A stretch of DNA of 64,000 nucleotides. Origin: Paludibacteraceae bacterium (GTDB lineage Bacteria; Bacteroidota; Bacteroidia; Bacteroidales; Paludibacteraceae). A program made the position numbers and the translations under genes. Below the pieces are notes generated by a model, which had not been told where the DNA came from, searched no databases, and worked only from the letters and a program-made list of their open reading frames with translations. This document shows, piece after piece, positions 62,302 through 64,000 of the stretch; position 1 is the stretch's first letter; each line of letters begins with the position of its first letter. The stretch lies in assembly GCA_031292565.1 (NCBI GenBank), contig JARLGW010000001.1, forward strand, positions 62,001 to 126,000, in the 5' to 3' direction.

Positions 62302-63315
62302 ATGAATATATCTTTACTTACTAATTACAATAATATAGACAAATTAGTTTGGTCTGACTTTGTATTAAACCATCCCAATGGCAATATATTTCAAACGCCT
62401 GAAATGTTTGACCTATACCAAATTACTCCTAATTCAGAACCGTTTATTTTTGTTGCACTATTAAATAATACAGAGATAGTTGGCGTTCTCCTAGCCATAG
62501 TGCATAAAGAATTTAAAGGACTATTGGGTAATTTGACCTCAAGAAGTATTATCATCGGAGGCCCCTTGGTGGCAGACAATAATCCAGAGGTTGCATTAGC
62601 TTTGATGAAGACTTACAATAGTACAATCAAATCTAAAGCAATATATTCCCAAATACGGAATGTATTTGATGTCTCCTATTTGAAAAACGTTTTCCAAAAG
62701 CTTAATTATGTTTATGAAGACCATTTGGATATTCATGTCGATTTAACAAAATCGGAAGAAGAACTGTGGAATAGTATTTCTTCAAAAAAACGGAATAAAA
62801 TAAGAAAGGCGGAAAGAGAAAGTGTACAGGTAAGAGAAGTTGAATCATTCGAGGACAAACAAGCCGTTTATCAAATATTAAAAGACGTATATAAAAGGGC
62901 AAAACTTCCTCTAGCCTCAAAAGAATTATTTGACAATGCATTTGATTTGTTTACAAGGAAAAAAATGATTCGGATTTATGGCGCATATTTTGGCGATATA
63001 TTGATAGGCACTAGAATTGTGTTACTATATAAAGATATAGCTTATGATTGGTATGCCGGAAGTTTTTCTACTTATTATCATAAGAATCCAAATGATATTT
63101 TGCCTTGGAAAATATTTTTAAATGAAAAACTAAAAGGAATGCGCCTTTTTGATTTTGGCGGAGCAGGAAAACCCGGAGTTCCTTATGGTGTGAGAGATTA
63201 TAAAAAACAGTTCGGCGGAGAATTAGTATGCTATGGTCGATATGAATTAATTCATAATCGGTTCATATATTCTGTTGTTAGTAGGTTATTTAAACTGTTT
63301 CGGAAACTTATATAA
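62302..63315 (+). CDS. FemAB/GNAT-family acyltransferase
   Basis: A 337-residue FemAB-like protein with two GNAT-type halves. Typical features are NGNIFQTPEMFDLY at the start, SSKKRNKIRKAERE (about 155-168), and the C-terminal FDFGGAGKPGVPYGVRDYKKQFGGE (about 281-305), which matches PEP-CTERM/FemAB-related families. Members transfer amino acids from tRNA or acyl groups from CoA onto amino sugars. Placed after an ATP-grasp and HAD gene, it may attach an amino-acid-like substituent. This is inference. Confidence 0.85.
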   Translation: MNISLLTNYNNIDKLVWSDFVLNHPNGNIFQTPEMFDLYQITPNSEPFIFVALLNNTEIVGVLLAIVHKEFKGLLGNLTSRSIIIGGPLVADNNPEVALALMKTYNSTIKSKAIYSQIRNVFDVSYLKNVFQKLNYVYEDHLDIHVDLTKSEEELWNSISSKKRNKIRKAERESVQVREVESFEDKQAVYQILKDVYKRAKLPLASKELFDNAFDLFTRKKMIRIYGAYFGDILIGTRIVLLYKDIAYDWYAGSFSTYYHKNPNDILPWKIFLNEKLKGMRLFDFGGAGKPGVPYGVRDYKKQFGGELVCYGRYELIHNRFIYSVVSRLFKLFRKLI

Positions 63316-63318
63316 TTT

Positions 63319-64000
63319 ATGAATTTCATTATTGATATTGCACATCCAGCACATGTTCATTTATTTCGAAATGTATATTTTTTATTAAAAGAAAAAGGGC
63401 ATAAAGTCTATGTTACCGTAAAAAATATTCCTTCAGCTATAGAACTTCTAGATATATACAATATTCCATACTTTTATTTAGGAAATAAAAAAGATTCCAT
63501 TATAGAAAAGGGTTTTGAGCAATTATCCTATAATTTGAAGGTCTTTAAAATTGTAAAAGAGAATAAAATTGATATTGGTTTTGGTTCTTCAATTACATTA
63601 GCCCATGTGAGTAGAATCTCAAAGATGAAAAGCATTGTTTTCGATGATGATGATGATGCCGTGGAACCCCTGTTTGCAAAATATGCACATCCGTTTTCCA
63701 ATGTAGTTTTAAGCCCCGATTGCGCTATCAGAAAAACAAAGAAACTAGTTCAATATGCCGGATACCATGAGTTGGCATACCTGCATCCGAATAGATTTAC
63801 GCCCGACGAGAAGGTGCTTGCCGAGGCGGGATTGACAAAGGATGCTACCTATTTTCTCTTGAGGTTCAATTCATTCAAAGCACACCACGATATTGGTGTA
63901 AAAGGCTTGTCCATTGAAAACAAAAGGCAACTGATTGATTATCTTGGCTCGAAGGGAAAAGTTTTTATTACTACCGAACGTAATATTGATGACGAATTTA
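63319..64000 (+). CDS. DUF354 protein, second copy (3' end outside window)
   Basis: The frame opens at ATG 63319 (MNFIIDIAHPAHVHLF) and runs to the right edge without a stop. It is a paralogue of the 59552 product: IDIAHPAHVHLFRNV matches the first copy's SLGHPAHYQLF, and QYAGYHELAYLHPNRFTPD matches KYKGYQELAYLHPNHFKPD. A run of five aspartates near residue 112 occupies the position of GEDDYD in the first copy. It follows the FemAB gene by 3 bp. Two DUF354 proteins in one operon suggest two related steps. Confidence 0.85.
   Translation, partial: MNFIIDIAHPAHVHLFRNVYFLLKEKGHKVYVTVKNIPSAIELLDIYNIPYFYLGNKKDSIIEKGFEQLSYNLKVFKIVKENKIDIGFGSSITLAHVSRISKMKSIVFDDDDDAVEPLFAKYAHPFSNVVLSPDCAIRKTKKLVQYAGYHELAYLHPNRFTPDEKVLAEAGLTKDATYFLLRFNSFKAHHDIGVKGLSIENKRQLIDYLGSKGKVFITTERNIDDEF

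Overview
The window looks like a chromosomal segment of a Bacteroidota (probably Bacteroidales) genome. The signs are promoter elements of the TTTG / TAnnTTTG type in front of many genes, almost no strong Shine-Dalgarno sites, a two-CBM-type MalQ family member, a two-subunit methylmalonyl-CoA mutase, a class II (B12-dependent) ribonucleotide reductase, and a btu-type importer behind a cobalamin riboswitch. No species can be named from the sequence alone.

Region 1 (1-3.1 kb): the left edge cuts a tyrosine recombinase (minus strand, C-terminus outside). Two small unrecognised genes follow, then tRNA-Leu(GAG) and tRNA-Gly(CCC), each with its own terminator. This is probably the end of an integrated element.

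Region 2 (3.1-10.1 kb): mutA and mutB (methylmalonyl-CoA mutase) are separated by a four-helix-bundle (S23/IVS type) gene bracketed by 27-bp inverted repeats. Downstream is a repeat-rich stretch. One small membrane-anchored gene lies between copies of a REP-like palindrome, and an MntA-HepT toxin-antitoxin pair lies between two copies of a second palindromic repeat. A non-coding or decayed stretch with a 12-bp tandem repeat ends this part.

Region 3 (10.1-33.7 kb): mostly core genes. They include two small secreted proteins, a TauE/SafE permease, two TPR proteins, a C-GCAxxG-C-C protein, tRNA-Glu(CTC), a DUF134 / MBL-fold / NifX-like trio, topB, a two-domain alpha/beta hydrolase, a Nudix hydrolase, nrdJ, malQ, metA (with the acetyl-CoA signature Glu111) and a U32 peptidase. 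The btuFCD-like importer closes the region on the minus strand, with a cobalamin riboswitch before btuF. MutAB, NrdJ and the importer make vitamin B12 the shared theme.

Region 4 (33.9 kb to the right edge): a very large, AT-rich, all-plus-strand surface polysaccharide locus. It starts with an ABC exporter (Wzm/Wzt) and continues with some eleven glycosyltransferases, hexapeptide acyltransferases, an asparagine synthase, three methyltransferases, two FemAB/GNAT-like acyltransferases, a membrane-anchored beta-propeller protein and a polytopic membrane protein. A less AT-rich distal part carries wecB, two DUF354 proteins, an ATP-grasp ligase and a HAD phosphatase. An internal duplication and a chimeric pseudogene near 36-40 kb show recent recombination. 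The last gene, a DUF354 protein, runs off the window.

The least explained items are the inverted-repeat-bracketed insertion between mutA and mutB, the two repeat-bracketed small-gene cassettes at 7.6-9.5 kb, and the DUF354 / ATP-grasp / HAD / FemAB group at 59.5-64 kb, which may attach an amino-acid-like group to the glycan.
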